A DNA stretch of 64,000 bases from Alphaproteobacteria bacterium (GCA_018830445.1 JAHJSN010000192.1:56349-120348); one strand, 5' to 3'; shown: positions 1 to 10,774, counted from the first letter of the stretch. Made by a program: numbers and translations. The notes: generated from the letters alone by a model not told the origin.

Positions 1-1
1 T

Positions 2-718
2 GACCCGGCTTTCCGCAGCGAAACGCTGGCGATGGCCCGAAGTGAATCCAAGGGCGCTTCGAAGACCACCGGCAGCGAACCTCATCTTTCGCGCGAAGAG
101 ACGCCGAAACAGTCTGGAGTCGAAGTCAACGGCGATCGGCTGCCCCACAAGTCTTCGACCGGCGCGGCCGAACCTGTCGCCGGCAACGACACTGAACAAG
201 CTGAGCGGCCGGACAAGGCTGAAGAACTCGAGCAACAGCAGCGTGCAGCGGTGAAGCGGGACGCAAAGTTGGTCGCCGCCGAGTTGAAGAAGGAGTTTGC
301 GAACGTTGAAGCGAGCGAACTTCCCAGCGTCGAGGTGTCGGTCGTGCCCGAAGGCATATTGATCAGCCTCACCGACCATTCCGAGTTTGAAATGTTTTCG
401 AGTGCCTCTGCCCGGCCGGGTGCGCGGCTCACCGAGCTGATTGGCAAGATCGGCGTCATCCTGAAGTCGATGGAAGGTGCCATCGTGGTTGGCGGGCACA
501 CCGATGCGCGTCCCTTCAGAACGGCGGGCAATGACAACTGGCAGCTTTCCATCGCACGCGCCTATGCTGCCTATGACGCGCTGGCGGCAGCAGGCATCGA
601 ACAGCAACGCTTCGAGCGGATCGAGGGCTACGCGGACCGCAAGCTCAGAGACGAGGCAGATCCCAACGCGGCGGTCAACCGCCGGATTGAAGTGCTGCTG
701 CGCAAGAGGCTCGAATGA
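2..718 (+). CDS. motB: Flagellar motor protein MotB, C-terminal part (gene starts upstream of window)
   Basis: OmpA-like peptidoglycan-binding motif GGHTDARPF...NWQLSIARAYAAYDAL; followed by motC and fliK; frame open to the window edge. Confidence 0.9.
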   Translation, partial: DPAFRSETLAMARSESKGASKTTGSEPHLSREETPKQSGVEVNGDRLPHKSSTGAAEPVAGNDTEQAERPDKAEELEQQQRAAVKRDAKLVAAELKKEFANVEASELPSVEVSVVPEGILISLTDHSEFEMFSSASARPGARLTELIGKIGVILKSMEGAIVVGGHTDARPFRTAGNDNWQLSIARAYAAYDALAAAGIEQQRFERIEGYADRKLRDEADPNAAVNRRIEVLLRKRLE

Positions 719-1977
719 TTTCATATCCCGGCGCGGTTACCAGCCCCCTGCCCCTGCTCCGGTCACGGTCACGATATGTCGGCCTCCTGCTCGCAATGGG
801 CGGCGCCTGGGCACTGCCGGCCATCGCTGCTGACGCCGCAGCAGCCACCGAACCGCACGTCCTGGTCCGACAACTGGTTGGCGAACAGGCACGCATCATT
901 CAGGGTGACCGCAACGCCTTCGACGGTTTTCAGAAGAAGGTTGTCGCAGTGAGTCGCGCACTGCAGGATGCCGACACGACGGTCTGGATCGATAACGAGA
1001 AAAACACACGCGCCGCTATCAAGCTGGTGTTGAGTGGAGGTCCGCCCGGAATTCTGAAAAAACTGCTTGCCGCGCATGCGATTGGCGAGCCCTTCGAGTT
1101 GCTCGCGAAAGCAACCGTGGCCTTCGCGGAAGGCCGAAAGCCGCAAGCCTATGCCTACTTTCAGAAGATCGACCATCGCAAGCTGAGCCCTAGCCTTGGG
1201 GGACACGTCGCCTTGGTCAAGGCGCTCGTTGGCGGCGCCGGCCGGAGCGAGGAAGCATATTCGCTGCTCGACGACGCCTGCCTGCTTTCCCCCGGCACCA
1301 TCGTCGAGGAAGCGGCCCTTCGCCGCCATGCACCGGCCGCCGCATCTGCCGGTAGGCTGGAGCGGTTCGAGGCCTTGGCGCTGCGCTACTTCCGGCGGTT
1401 CCCCAATTCGCTTTATGGCGACGGCCTGTTGTCCGAATTGGCAGTCACGCTCGCCCGGCAAGACTACGGCGCAACGCCAAAACGAGTCCGTGCCTTCGAG
1501 CGCATTCTTTCGCAGCTCACGACGAAGAAGCAGCAGACATTATTGTCCGAGGTCTTGAAGGAAAGCTTGGCGCTCGGCCACATCGTGACGGCCAGATTTT
1601 CTCTCACAAAACAGCAGTTGCTGCCGGTCGATATCGCCGCGGGGTCGGCTGAAAATCGTTTGTATGAAGCCGCAACCCTCATACTGAGCGACGACTTCGA
1701 TGCCGGTGTGGCAGCTCTGGAGCGCATCGACACGACCCGATTGCAAAGGCCGGAACTGCAACTGGCGGAAGCAGCGGGCCGACTGGTCACCGCAATATCG
1801 AAAGTGGCGGTAGCGCCAGATGGAAAAATTGCCAAACACACGGGACAGGTCGCCGGCGATTCGCCGGCCGCACCCGAAAGCGCAGGAGCTGAAGCCGATA
1901 TTGCACCAGATGCCCATATCGCCAGCCGCCGAATCATCGACGCGGTCGATAGCTTCCTGGCGGAGATTGATTCATGA
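715..1977 (+). CDS. motC: Chemotaxis/motility protein MotC
   Basis: ATGA overlap with motB; N-terminal signal-like segment; position between motB and fliK as in Rhizobiales. Confidence 0.85.
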   Translation: MISYPGAVTSPLPLLRSRSRYVGLLLAMGGAWALPAIAADAAAATEPHVLVRQLVGEQARIIQGDRNAFDGFQKKVVAVSRALQDADTTVWIDNEKNTRAAIKLVLSGGPPGILKKLLAAHAIGEPFELLAKATVAFAEGRKPQAYAYFQKIDHRKLSPSLGGHVALVKALVGGAGRSEEAYSLLDDACLLSPGTIVEEAALRRHAPAAASAGRLERFEALALRYFRRFPNSLYGDGLLSELAVTLARQDYGATPKRVRAFERILSQLTTKKQQTLLSEVLKESLALGHIVTARFSLTKQQLLPVDIAAGSAENRLYEAATLILSDDFDAGVAALERIDTTRLQRPELQLAEAAGRLVTAISKVAVAPDGKIAKHTGQVAGDSPAAPESAGAEADIAPDAHIASRRIIDAVDSFLAEIDS

Positions 1978-3521
1978 GTCTTGACGAACCGCTGCGCAAT
2001 AATACCACGCCACGCACCTCGAATGCCGCTGGGACCAGGACACAACCAACCTCGGCAGCGAAGGCTGAAAGCATCGTCGGCGACGATTTCGCAACAACCG
2101 TGGAACGAGCCGCAAGGCAACTTCAGCAACCCGGTGAGAACTCCGCGCGCGTTCGCGGCGACACCGGCCCTCAACCACGCGACGCAAGCGGCATGACAAC
2201 GGGCAGCCCGCGCGCGCATGCGCAGGGCACGATGTCGGAGTTGTCGAGTGCACCCGACGAGAGTGCAGATGAACTCACGCAAACGCTGGCCGCAGCGCTC
2301 CCTGAAGATCTTGCGGCCACGGTCGCTGCGGACTCATACCCGGGCCGATCGCGTCAACCCTTGTCGATGGGCGGGATGTTGGCGGTTGGAAATAGTGATG
2401 CGAGCCTGTTGATCGGCGGCAGGCCAGTTTCGGAAACAGTCGCGCCAACTACGGCTGGCGCCGACTTGAATGCGAGTTCGCAAGAAACTGCCAGGCTGCG
2501 GCCGCCAACTGATTTTCCGGCGTCTGCAAGCCGCCTTCCGTCCGCTGCCGTGGCCCGATCCGAGCAGGAAATGTCCGCCCCGCTTCCGACCAACCCTGCT
2601 GCCGGCAACGCACTCCAGGATATCGTCCGCGATACCGTCCAGAGATGGACTGAGAGGCCATCTGCGAAACTGGCTAGCCCGCAAGAGTATCTGGAACTCA
2701 AGGTACTCCACCGTGAAAAGCACCTGCCGGTGAGGCCGCTTGCCGGGCCGGGCGGTGGAACCGATCCTGCGCAACAGCCGGAGGAAGAAAATCAGCCGGC
2801 CGAACCAGGGCCGATGTTGGCGACCCGCCGGTCGGCTGGGAGGGCGACGACAGCTGCAAGTCTCCTCCAGCCAAGTAATCCGCAAAGTGATCGGACCGGC
2901 GCCGCTGCGACTGCAATGGGCGGCGGCGAACCTGTTGTCGGAGCAGATCTGGGGCAAAGTGAAGACTTCGTCCAGCAAATCGCCAGGAGAATTCTGAGTG
3001 AAGTCGCGACCTCAGCCAGGGTGGGCAGGGTAGGACCAAGCTCACCAGCCCAGCTCAATGCACCGGTTGGAGGCAACGTTATCCGAATTCTCGAAGTGGC
3101 CCTCGAACCGGCATCCCTGGGTGCTCTGAAGGTAAGGTTGTCACTGCGCGGGCAGGAGCTGTCGGTCAGCCTATCGGCGGACACGCAGTCTGCACTCGAC
3201 GCCATCAACAACGACCGCGAAAGCCTCGAAGCCGCACTCAAGGGGGCGGGTTATGCGCTCGATGAGTTGAAAATCCAGCGGGCTGACCAGGAGTTTTCGC
3301 GAACGCCCGCGCAAGCCCAGGACCAGGGTCTGCGCGGTGATGGCGGAAACAAGGATTGGACGACGGGGCGCGGAGGCGGACACGCCGGCACGTCCGGATC
3401 TGCGCAGGGAGGATCAGGCGATGAGGGAACCGCTCCGGAAAGAAATAGCGACAACGAACACGGTGCGAACACACGGGACGTTCGTACTGGCTTATCTGGT
3501 ACCCGCTCTGTTGTCGTTTAG
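1974..3521 (+). CDS. fliK: Flagellar hook-length control protein FliK/MotD
   Basis: Long low-complexity N-terminus and C-terminal LEPASLGALKVRLSLRGQELSVSLSADTQSALDAI typical of FliK C-terminal domain. Confidence 0.85.
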   Translation: MSLDEPLRNNTTPRTSNAAGTRTQPTSAAKAESIVGDDFATTVERAARQLQQPGENSARVRGDTGPQPRDASGMTTGSPRAHAQGTMSELSSAPDESADELTQTLAAALPEDLAATVAADSYPGRSRQPLSMGGMLAVGNSDASLLIGGRPVSETVAPTTAGADLNASSQETARLRPPTDFPASASRLPSAAVARSEQEMSAPLPTNPAAGNALQDIVRDTVQRWTERPSAKLASPQEYLELKVLHREKHLPVRPLAGPGGGTDPAQQPEEENQPAEPGPMLATRRSAGRATTAASLLQPSNPQSDRTGAAATAMGGGEPVVGADLGQSEDFVQQIARRILSEVATSARVGRVGPSSPAQLNAPVGGNVIRILEVALEPASLGALKVRLSLRGQELSVSLSADTQSALDAINNDRESLEAALKGAGYALDELKIQRADQEFSRTPAQAQDQGLRGDGGNKDWTTGRGGGHAGTSGSAQGGSGDEGTAPERNSDNEHGANTRDVRTGLSGTRSVVV

Positions 3522-4149
3522 CCTGTGTTGGCAATCCACGCCGGCGGCAGCCGGCGATTGTGAAAACGAGATCAACAAGGCAGCGCAAAAACACGGGGTT
3601 CCCGTCGAGGTGCTTCAGGCGGTCGGCGAAACCGAGACCGGCCGCGGCGACGGGTTGCGCGCGAACGCACTCAATGTCGCCGGTCGCTCGCATTACGACT
3701 TGACCCCTGAAGAGGCGAAACGAATTTTTGCCGATGCGAGCCGGCGGGGTATCAAGCTGATTGATGTCGGCTGCATGCAGATCAACCATCACTACCATAA
3801 GCAGCATTTCACCTCGGTTTCCGACATGTTGGAGCCCGCGCGCAACGTCGACTACGCCGCGCGGTTCTTGCGGGAGCTCTATCAGGAGGAGAACAACTGG
3901 ACGGTTGCCGTCGCGCGCTACCACGCCGGAAAGCGCAACCAGCCGGCGCAGAGGAGATACGTCTGCGCGGTAATCGGGAAGCTCATCGCGGCCGGCAAGG
4001 CAGCCTGGACCAACGCGGCGCGGACGTTCTGCGGAGAGCATCAAAAGACCATTTCCGGAAACCAGTCCATCGCGCAGGGGAAAGTCCGGGCGGCTGACAA
4101 TGGCTGGACGGCAAGTGTCCGGGATGCACGGACCGCAACCGGCGAATGA
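3421..4149 (+). CDS. Lytic transglycosylase, SLT domain, exported
   Basis: Hydrophobic signal segment then ETETGRGDG...DVGCMQINHHYH...ARYHAG SLT-like motifs; the 5' end overlaps fliK by ~100 bp. Confidence 0.8.
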   Translation: MREPLRKEIATTNTVRTHGTFVLAYLVPALLSFSLCWQSTPAAAGDCENEINKAAQKHGVPVEVLQAVGETETGRGDGLRANALNVAGRSHYDLTPEEAKRIFADASRRGIKLIDVGCMQINHHYHKQHFTSVSDMLEPARNVDYAARFLRELYQEENNWTVAVARYHAGKRNQPAQRRYVCAVIGKLIAAGKAAWTNAARTFCGEHQKTISGNQSIAQGKVRAADNGWTASVRDARTATGE

Positions 4150-4244
4150 AGACGATGCGCAAGGTCTGGGAAAGTTCCTCGGGCTAGCAACTGACCTGAT
4201 TATTCTGGCCGGCGACGGGTTGTGGCTCAACTGGTATTGGGGCA

Positions 4245-5267
4245 GTGATGGCTTCCGAAGACACCATGTCCGACTTAGACCGCAGAGGGCGTCTGACGGG
4301 TCTGGAAAAGGCAACGATTCTGCTGCTCGCGATGGGCAAGCCGCTTGCGGACCGTATCGTGAAGAAGTTCGACAGCGAAGACCTGAAGCGCGTCGCAAGT
4401 TCTGCTTCGAACCTTGGTACGATAGAGCGGCCGCTACTCGACCGGATCGTTGACGATCTGGTCGAACAGCTCGAAGTCGGCACCGACCTGGTTGCCTCTT
4501 CGAGCCAGGCAGAGGAGCTGATTTCCGGCGTCGTCTCGGAAGAGGACGCGGCTCAGATCATGGAAGCCGTCAACGGCTCATCCAGCAAGACGGTCTGGCC
4601 ACGCCTTTCGCGGACACCGGAATCGAGCGTCTCGAAATTCCTCATGCAGGAACACCCCCAGACCGTCGCCTACGTTTTGTCGAAGGTGGCACCCGATCTG
4701 GCGGCTTCCATCGTTGGCCAAATGCCCGCCGATCTGCGCAATAGCGTCATGCGGCGCATGCTGGCGCTGAAGCCCTTGACCGAGGAAGCAGCCGGTCTGC
4801 TCGAAGAGATCCTGGCCGAAAACCTGTTGTCCGGGGTTACCTCGGATGGCGATTCGAACCTCCAGTCCAAGTTGGCTGCGGTGCTCAACAAGCTCGAAAA
4901 GCCGCAGATGGATGAGGCGCTCAGGAGTATCGAAGCGGCAAACCCGAAAGAGGCCAAGGTTGTCCGGGGTCTGCTGTTCGTCTTCGACGACATCGTCAAG
5001 CTTGCTCCCGACGCGCGCGCCAAACTGTTCGATGAAGTCCCCACCGAAGTCACAGTGATGGCGCTGAAGGAGGCCGAGCCGGAGGTCATCGAGGCGGCCT
5101 TGAGCGGTGTCTCCTCGCGGGGCAGGAGGATGATCGAGCAGGAGTTGTCAGGTGGCGCCCCTGCATCGAAGAAAGACATTCAGAAGGCGCAGCGGTGGAT
5201 TGCCGATCTGGTGCTCGACATGGCCGATCGCGGCCTGATCGAATTGCAGCGCGCCGACGGCGAGTAA
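4245..5267 (+). CDS. fliG: Flagellar motor switch protein FliG
   Basis: FliG middle/C-terminal motifs (EHPQTVAYVLSKV; FVFDDIVKL); start may be 4245 or 4266. Confidence 0.93.
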   Translation: MMASEDTMSDLDRRGRLTGLEKATILLLAMGKPLADRIVKKFDSEDLKRVASSASNLGTIERPLLDRIVDDLVEQLEVGTDLVASSSQAEELISGVVSEEDAAQIMEAVNGSSSKTVWPRLSRTPESSVSKFLMQEHPQTVAYVLSKVAPDLAASIVGQMPADLRNSVMRRMLALKPLTEEAAGLLEEILAENLLSGVTSDGDSNLQSKLAAVLNKLEKPQMDEALRSIEAANPKEAKVVRGLLFVFDDIVKLAPDARAKLFDEVPTEVTVMALKEAEPEVIEAALSGVSSRGRRMIEQELSGGAPASKKDIQKAQRWIADLVLDMADRGLIELQRADGE

Positions 5268-5328
5268 CTGACCGCCGATTTTCGCTGTTTTCTGTGGCTC
5301 CGCCGGGCCTTCAGTACGAACCAATGGA

Positions 5329-6246
5329 GTGGACGCAATGTCGCAAGCACCTGCCGGCGGTCGCGAAGCAATCGAAAGGCTGTTTCGGCATCCCGAACTC
5401 TCGATGGAGCGCTTGCCGGTCCTGAAGGATGCGATGACGAGCCTCACTTCGGATTGCGCCGAAGGGTTGCGAGCGCTGTGCCCGCACCCTGCGGCGTTCG
5501 CCATCGAACGAACAACGCTGTGCCATGCGTCGGAGGTTCTGGAACAAAACCAGCATGGTATCGCCTACGTCTTCCATGCAGCAGGCTGGGATTCCCGGAT
5601 CGTCATCGGGTTCGGGCGCGCCGCGGTCTTCCTGCTTGTCGAGAGCGTCTTCGGAGGCGACGGCAACGAACAATCAGAAGCGCCAGAGCGTCCCTTCTCG
5701 AAGTTGGAACAGCGCCTGGTCCAGAAGGTCGCCGATCTGGCAGCCCAGTCGTTAAATCGGTTCCTCGACGGGACCGCGCCGATCGGCCTTTCCCTGGAAC
5801 GGGTCGAGGCAGCAATATCGCCTGGAATGTTCGGGCCGGCTGATCCGGCTGTCGCTGTCTTCGAGATGGATCTCCAGCTACAGGAGCGCACTGCGGGGAT
5901 GTTCGTCATGCTGCCCCAGTCGAGCATCCATGCCTTGCGCTCGAAACTTGAGCGACGCGACGGCAATCCGTCGTTGTCCGTCGACGAGGAGTGGGCCGGC
6001 CGTTTAAGGAGTGGTGTCGAAAACACCACGGTTTCGCTTCGCGCGGCCATTCACGGGTACAATTCCACGCTCGGCGAGGTTGCCGCCCTCCAGGTGGGGT
6101 CGGTCATCGAGTTGCCGCTTGACGCGCATAATTCCGTTGTGGCGACCTGCAATGGCGCGGAGATATTCGCCGCTCGCCTGGTGCAATCGAAGGGGCATTA
6201 CGCGCTTTCGATATCCGCGTTCATCAACCGGAACGGGGCAGATTGA
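5329..6246 (+). CDS. fliM: Flagellar motor switch protein FliM
   Basis: FliM-like length and C-terminal SpoA-like segment (LGEVAALQVGSVIELPLDAHNSVVATCNGAEIFAARLVQSKGHYALSI). Confidence 0.88.
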   Translation: MDAMSQAPAGGREAIERLFRHPELSMERLPVLKDAMTSLTSDCAEGLRALCPHPAAFAIERTTLCHASEVLEQNQHGIAYVFHAAGWDSRIVIGFGRAAVFLLVESVFGGDGNEQSEAPERPFSKLEQRLVQKVADLAAQSLNRFLDGTAPIGLSLERVEAAISPGMFGPADPAVAVFEMDLQLQERTAGMFVMLPQSSIHALRSKLERRDGNPSLSVDEEWAGRLRSGVENTTVSLRAAIHGYNSTLGEVAALQVGSVIELPLDAHNSVVATCNGAEIFAARLVQSKGHYALSISAFINRNGAD

Positions 6247-6291
6247 TGTCCGGCCGGCAGCCGAATCCGGTATGGCAGCTCGATGTCATGG

Positions 6292-7053
6292 TCAGGAGCT
6301 GAGCTTTGCGGATGATATGCGGTTTGCTGCGGAAACCTGGACGACGTACTTGGCGTGGCGCAGATCAAGGTGTTTGACGCAGTATTCCACGGGCACTCCG
6401 TTCTCATCGAAGGCCGTACGATCGACTCTGAGTATCGGTGCGCCCTGGCGGCAGCCGAGGGTTTCGGCGGTGTCTTGGTCGGCGATCGCCATTTCGATCG
6501 ATTCATTGACCCATTCGACACTGGTCCTGGCGCGATGCCCATAGAGTTCGAACAGAGTCGGCGCGGTCAATGGACCTTCTTCAAGTTGCGTGAACAGCCA
6601 TTGCGGAATTGCAATCCGCTCGCAGTACGCGCAAGCCTCGTTGTCTTCGGCTGCTCTCAGGATGATCTGGACCGATTCGCCATCGACGAGCCGGAGGCTC
6701 TTGCGTTCCGCCAGTGTGGCGACGGCACTGAAACAGTCCTCGACGCGAAGCCTTTGACGCGGTCCGCTTTCGGCGACGACTTCGCCGACCGGCAAGCGGC
6801 GGAGTTTTTCGCAAGGGGCTTCGACAAAGGTTCCCCGCCCGCGCTGACGCCTGAGTAAGCCCTCGTCGACAAGCATCGAGAGGGCCTTGCGCATCGTGCC
6901 GACACTGACGCTGAACGAGCGCGCCATGTCGAGCTCGCTTGGTAACGGCGTGCCAGGGCTCCATGCGCTGCCCTCTATCTGCTGCCGGATCATGTCCCGG
7001 ACCTGGAGATATATGGGTCCAACAAACTGGGCCGGTTTTGTTGCCTTGATCAT
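6292..7053 (-). CDS. GntR-family transcriptional regulator with UTRA domain
   Basis: IRQQIEGSAWSPGTPLPSELDMARSFSVSVGTMRKALSMLVDEGLLRRQRGRGTFV winged helix-turn-helix, UTRA-like C-terminus. Confidence 0.92.
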   Translation of the reverse strand: MIKATKPAQFVGPIYLQVRDMIRQQIEGSAWSPGTPLPSELDMARSFSVSVGTMRKALSMLVDEGLLRRQRGRGTFVEAPCEKLRRLPVGEVVAESGPRQRLRVEDCFSAVATLAERKSLRLVDGESVQIILRAAEDNEACAYCERIAIPQWLFTQLEEGPLTAPTLFELYGHRARTSVEWVNESIEMAIADQDTAETLGCRQGAPILRVDRTAFDENGVPVEYCVKHLDLRHAKYVVQVSAANRISSAKLSS

Positions 7054-7344
7054 CGCCACTCCGGCATGTGAGCCATTCAATCGAGGGATACCCGAGGCGT
7101 CCCGGCAACCGTGCGGATTGCTGTCTGAAAAGAGCGGCCGCACGCGCCGGTAACCGGAAATCAGGGAATCGCAACTCTACCTAGGGTAGCAATAATGTCG
7201 ATATTTGCAACACAGGGCGGAGGTGCTCCACCGGTTAGTGGAATGTCGAGAACCTCCGCACGCCGGTGCGTTCAGGGTGATGCTGTGCGCCGGCGCATCC
7301 TGTCCATATACAACTGCCGGCTGCATCAACAGCTGAATTCCGCT

Positions 7345-7752
7345 CTAGCGGAGGATCCTCTGCAATCGAATGAGCGAGTTGAAATAGTCCGCGCCCATCT
7401 GCTCGTGGGTGAGATGGTCGACGGCTCGAAAACCAGTCTCCAGGAAAGCGATTCCGTATTCCTTGCCGCTTTGCCAGGCGACCGTGCCTGGAAGCTGCGT
7501 GCCGTCGATGAGGGTCAAGAGAACAGGCTCCGCCAGCCTGGGTGCCAGCCCGGTGCGCAGAAACAACCCGGCGCCGCCATTCGAAATGTTCCTCAGTTCA
7601 GCCCCCGATTGCATGCCCTGGACCTTGAGGATGGCGAGCATATCGGTGGTGAGCCTGGGGTGGGCACGGGTCTGGTCATATATCGTGCTGGGCTCGCATG
7701 GCTGCTGCGGCCACTGGCTGCCATTCCAGCCGGGTTTGGCTAACGCACACAT
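7345..7752 (-). CDS. PilZ domain protein
   Basis: LRNISNGGAGLFLRTGL ... GTVAWQSGKEYGIAF is the PilZ (D/N)xSxxG pattern. Confidence 0.75.
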   Translation of the reverse strand: MCALAKPGWNGSQWPQQPCEPSTIYDQTRAHPRLTTDMLAILKVQGMQSGAELRNISNGGAGLFLRTGLAPRLAEPVLLTLIDGTQLPGTVAWQSGKEYGIAFLETGFRAVDHLTHEQMGADYFNSLIRLQRILR

Positions 7753-7952
7753 TTCTCTGCCCTCCGTGAGGCGGTCCTACCTTTGCACCGGATCGATGCA
7801 ATTCATATCCAAACTTACCTTTGATCGATTTAGCCACTGTTAGTCTGACCCCGAAAAAACGGCATCAAACCTCTATAGGATAGAGAAACTGCAAGGAGGC
7901 AGGAGGGTCGCTTGGCCAACGGATGCCAGACGGCTGTGGCCGCCTGAGGGTG

Positions 7953-9548
7953 CTATTGCTGCTGCTTGGCGCCGCCGCGCACCGCCGTGCGCGCAAGCAC
8001 TTTCCCGGCATTGAGCGCCTGGCCCCAGATCTGTCGCCAGCGCACTGGCGACGTCGCACCCGTAGCAAGCTGACGGGTGATCTGCGCGCGCCGCGCTTCG
8101 GGGATGATCTCGACGATCTCCGCGACAAGGGCATCGATGTTGTAGGCTGTGAGTGCCGGTGCAGCTACGACCGGGATCACGGCGTCTGTCTCCAAATCGA
8201 GATCTTCCGCCACCGCTTCCACTGCCTCGCGGATCGACTGCGCCTTCTGGGTTTCCGAAGCGTTGAGATCGTAGGGGGGAGCCCATTCCTTGAACGGACG
8301 CAACTTGTCGACGTCGGTTAGCGCGACGGCGATCGGTGGAGCGGTCCTGTCGGTCAGGGCCGCAATTTCCGTGCGAATTGCGTTGAGCGCCTCGCTGTCG
8401 GCAGCGCGGTCCGGGCGTGACGCAGAAACGACGCTGAGTACGATGTCGCAATCGCGCGCCCGTGCGAGGATCTCTTTCAACACGTCTACGTCCCCGCTGA
8501 GGGCCGGCGGTTCGACGATCAGCGCGGAAAATTCGCCGCTGTTCTGTTTGAACAGCGTGGTGCGTCCATCACTGGTGCTTCCTTCAGTCTCGACGACGGC
8601 ATCCATCTCCATCGCGAGCGAGGCGATGACATCGGAGCGCCCGACTCCCTGCTGCCCGATGACAAGAATGTTCAACGGACGCGCTGCGAGTTGGGCAACC
8701 GCGGCTTCGGCTTTGTCGCCATTGTGGGTTGGCGCGAACTCCGGGCGCAGCCGCCCACTGTAGAGGTCGATGGCCGCGGTGCCGACTTCACGAATGTAGG
8801 AGCGCGCAACCCTGCGCATGAGTTCGGTCCGCATCCCCTCGATGAACTGGCCGGAGACCTTCTCGCGGATCTCACCTGCTACCGCCGAAACCGGATTCGC
8901 AAAGCGCAGGATGCGCCACAAGTCATAGGCGCGCTCGGCGGTCGATATGAGCGAGCGCCAGCGGTAGAGGGTGAGCAGCTGTCCCACCGTCACGCGTTCG
9001 CCGAGGGGCACATTCTCGACGACGAACTTATTGACCTGGCGGCTGACCTGCTCGACGACGGCCAGCGCCTCGGGCACGGTGAACTTCCACAAGGGCTCCT
9101 TTTCGGAAGGGTACATCTGCCTGGCAACGGCTTCTACCGTGTCGATACCCGCCTGCAGAATTGCCTCCCGCGAGGTCAGCATCGCCGGATCGACATCAGC
9201 TGCAATTGCCTCCACGGCATCGATGGCCTGCTGCTCGCGCAAAGGTACGGCGTGGGCTGTTTGGGACTTGAAACGACCACCCTTGCTGTCGGCGACTTTG
9301 CCGCGTGTTGCGTCGGCCGAGGCCGGCTGTCGAGGTCCGGTTCGCCAGATGAGGAGGGCTTCGACTGCATAGATGAGAATCGCGATGCTGGTCGCCACGG
9401 CGCTCCAAACGAGCAGCCAGCCGTTCTGCCAAAGCCACCAGATCCCGAATCCGGAAAGTGACAGAAGCGGCAGCGTCAGCGCGATCAGCGCCATCGCACC
9501 GCGCAAGTAGCTCATCGCTTTCCTGTCGCGCGAGTGTTGCGGTTTCAT
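7953..9548 (-). CDS. Membrane-associated GTPase-like protein with degenerate P-loop
   Basis: N-terminal two-helix transmembrane segment; ILVIGQQGVGRSDV P-loop-like motif; ATGA overlap with upstream GTPase gene. Confidence 0.7.
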   Translation of the reverse strand: MKPQHSRDRKAMSYLRGAMALIALTLPLLSLSGFGIWWLWQNGWLLVWSAVATSIAILIYAVEALLIWRTGPRQPASADATRGKVADSKGGRFKSQTAHAVPLREQQAIDAVEAIAADVDPAMLTSREAILQAGIDTVEAVARQMYPSEKEPLWKFTVPEALAVVEQVSRQVNKFVVENVPLGERVTVGQLLTLYRWRSLISTAERAYDLWRILRFANPVSAVAGEIREKVSGQFIEGMRTELMRRVARSYIREVGTAAIDLYSGRLRPEFAPTHNGDKAEAAVAQLAARPLNILVIGQQGVGRSDVIASLAMEMDAVVETEGSTSDGRTTLFKQNSGEFSALIVEPPALSGDVDVLKEILARARDCDIVLSVVSASRPDRAADSEALNAIRTEIAALTDRTAPPIAVALTDVDKLRPFKEWAPPYDLNASETQKAQSIREAVEAVAEDLDLETDAVIPVVAAPALTAYNIDALVAEIVEIIPEARRAQITRQLATGATSPVRWRQIWGQALNAGKVLARTAVRGGAKQQQ

Positions 9549-10774
9549 GCCTCTGTCCTGCCCCCGTCGTTGAGCCCGCGCCGGTTGGCAAGATCGAAAG
9601 CTTCGCTGAGCGACCTCGCCCAGACTTCCTTGATCTCCGCAGTGCTTGCTTGTCCGCCGCGAAGGGTACGCTTCAGGTAGTAGTCGGCGGCCTTGCCCAA
9701 TGCGAACGTCGTTGCGAAACTTGCCGCCGCGGCGGCGGTCGCGCCGACTGTCTGCCCATAGGCGGGGATCAGTTTGACCAGCTGGCGGATGCCGAAACCG
9801 GCGGCGTATCGCGTCAATGCACCCGCGCCGAGCGCGCCGGCGAACTCGAGCGACATTCGCCGGTTCCATTCCAATCCGTGCTTTTGCGAGAGTGCGTGCA
9901 GGAGCTTGGCCTGGACCGCTGGCACGGCTGCAACGGCGGCGACCGGAACCAGATCGGCGGCTGCCGCCGCGCTGGCATAGCCGACGATAAGGCGATGAAG
10001 GTCGCCGCTGCGCCCTTCGGCGGTGCGGTCACCGCCGATATCGGCCAGTGCGGCGCCCAAAGCAGAAGAGCCGGCTTCCGCGAGTGCCACTTCCAAGGCA
10101 TGGCGACCGTAGTCGCGCGGATGATAACCGTCTTCGGGCTTGGTGAAGTCGATTGCAGCGAACTCGATCGGTCCGGAACCGGGAAGCTTTGAAAACATCT
10201 CGCGCTGTGCTTCGAGCGCGGCAAGAAGTGCGGGCGGCACGCAGTCCGTCAATGTTTCCTGCGCGACCTGCACACCACTGCCCATGGTATAGGTGTAGGG
10301 GTATGGTAACGGATGCTCGCCCTGCGGCCGGTATCCTTCATGCAGATGAGTTTGGGCGATGACGACCGGCCAGTTGCCGTCCTTTTTCCGAATTTCGCTC
10401 AGAACGCGCAGGACGGCGTCCTGCTGAGCGTCCATCGCGCGCATGACCGCGACAGCGCAATGGCTGGCGCCGCGCGCGACCTCGATGTCCTCGCCGGCGT
10501 CGTAACGTGCTTCGCCCAACCCCCTGGTGTCGAGAAACCGGATCAGCGGCATGTCTTCGGGGAAGTCAAAAATCTTCGCGGTTTTGGTGCACGCCCGGTA
10601 GCCGGACCCGACTTCGGCTTTTGACGTCCCCGTGAGTGTGCCGATGATCGACGACTTGCCGGCCTGGACCTTTCCGATCAGCCACACAACCGGAGCAACG
10701 GCTTTGGCCTGCTCGGAGACCGGCGAAGTCTCGGCGATCTCGCCGGCTTCGCTGCTATGGTGATCCTCGGCCAT
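9545..10774 (-). CDS. GTPase with DUF697-like C-terminal region
   Basis: GKVQAGKSSIIGTLTG (G1), DTRGLG (G3), C-terminal Ala-rich hydrophobic helices resembling DUF697. Confidence 0.82.
   Translation of the reverse strand: MAEDHHSSEAGEIAETSPVSEQAKAVAPVVWLIGKVQAGKSSIIGTLTGTSKAEVGSGYRACTKTAKIFDFPEDMPLIRFLDTRGLGEARYDAGEDIEVARGASHCAVAVMRAMDAQQDAVLRVLSEIRKKDGNWPVVIAQTHLHEGYRPQGEHPLPYPYTYTMGSGVQVAQETLTDCVPPALLAALEAQREMFSKLPGSGPIEFAAIDFTKPEDGYHPRDYGRHALEVALAEAGSSALGAALADIGGDRTAEGRSGDLHRLIVGYASAAAAADLVPVAAVAAVPAVQAKLLHALSQKHGLEWNRRMSLEFAGALGAGALTRYAAGFGIRQLVKLIPAYGQTVGATAAAAASFATTFALGKAADYYLKRTLRGGQASTAEIKEVWARSLSEAFDLANRRGLNDGGRTEA

Noticed and set aside
3238-4398. 386-aa ORF on the - strand
   Set aside because: Antisense to fliK/transglycosylase/fliG genes.
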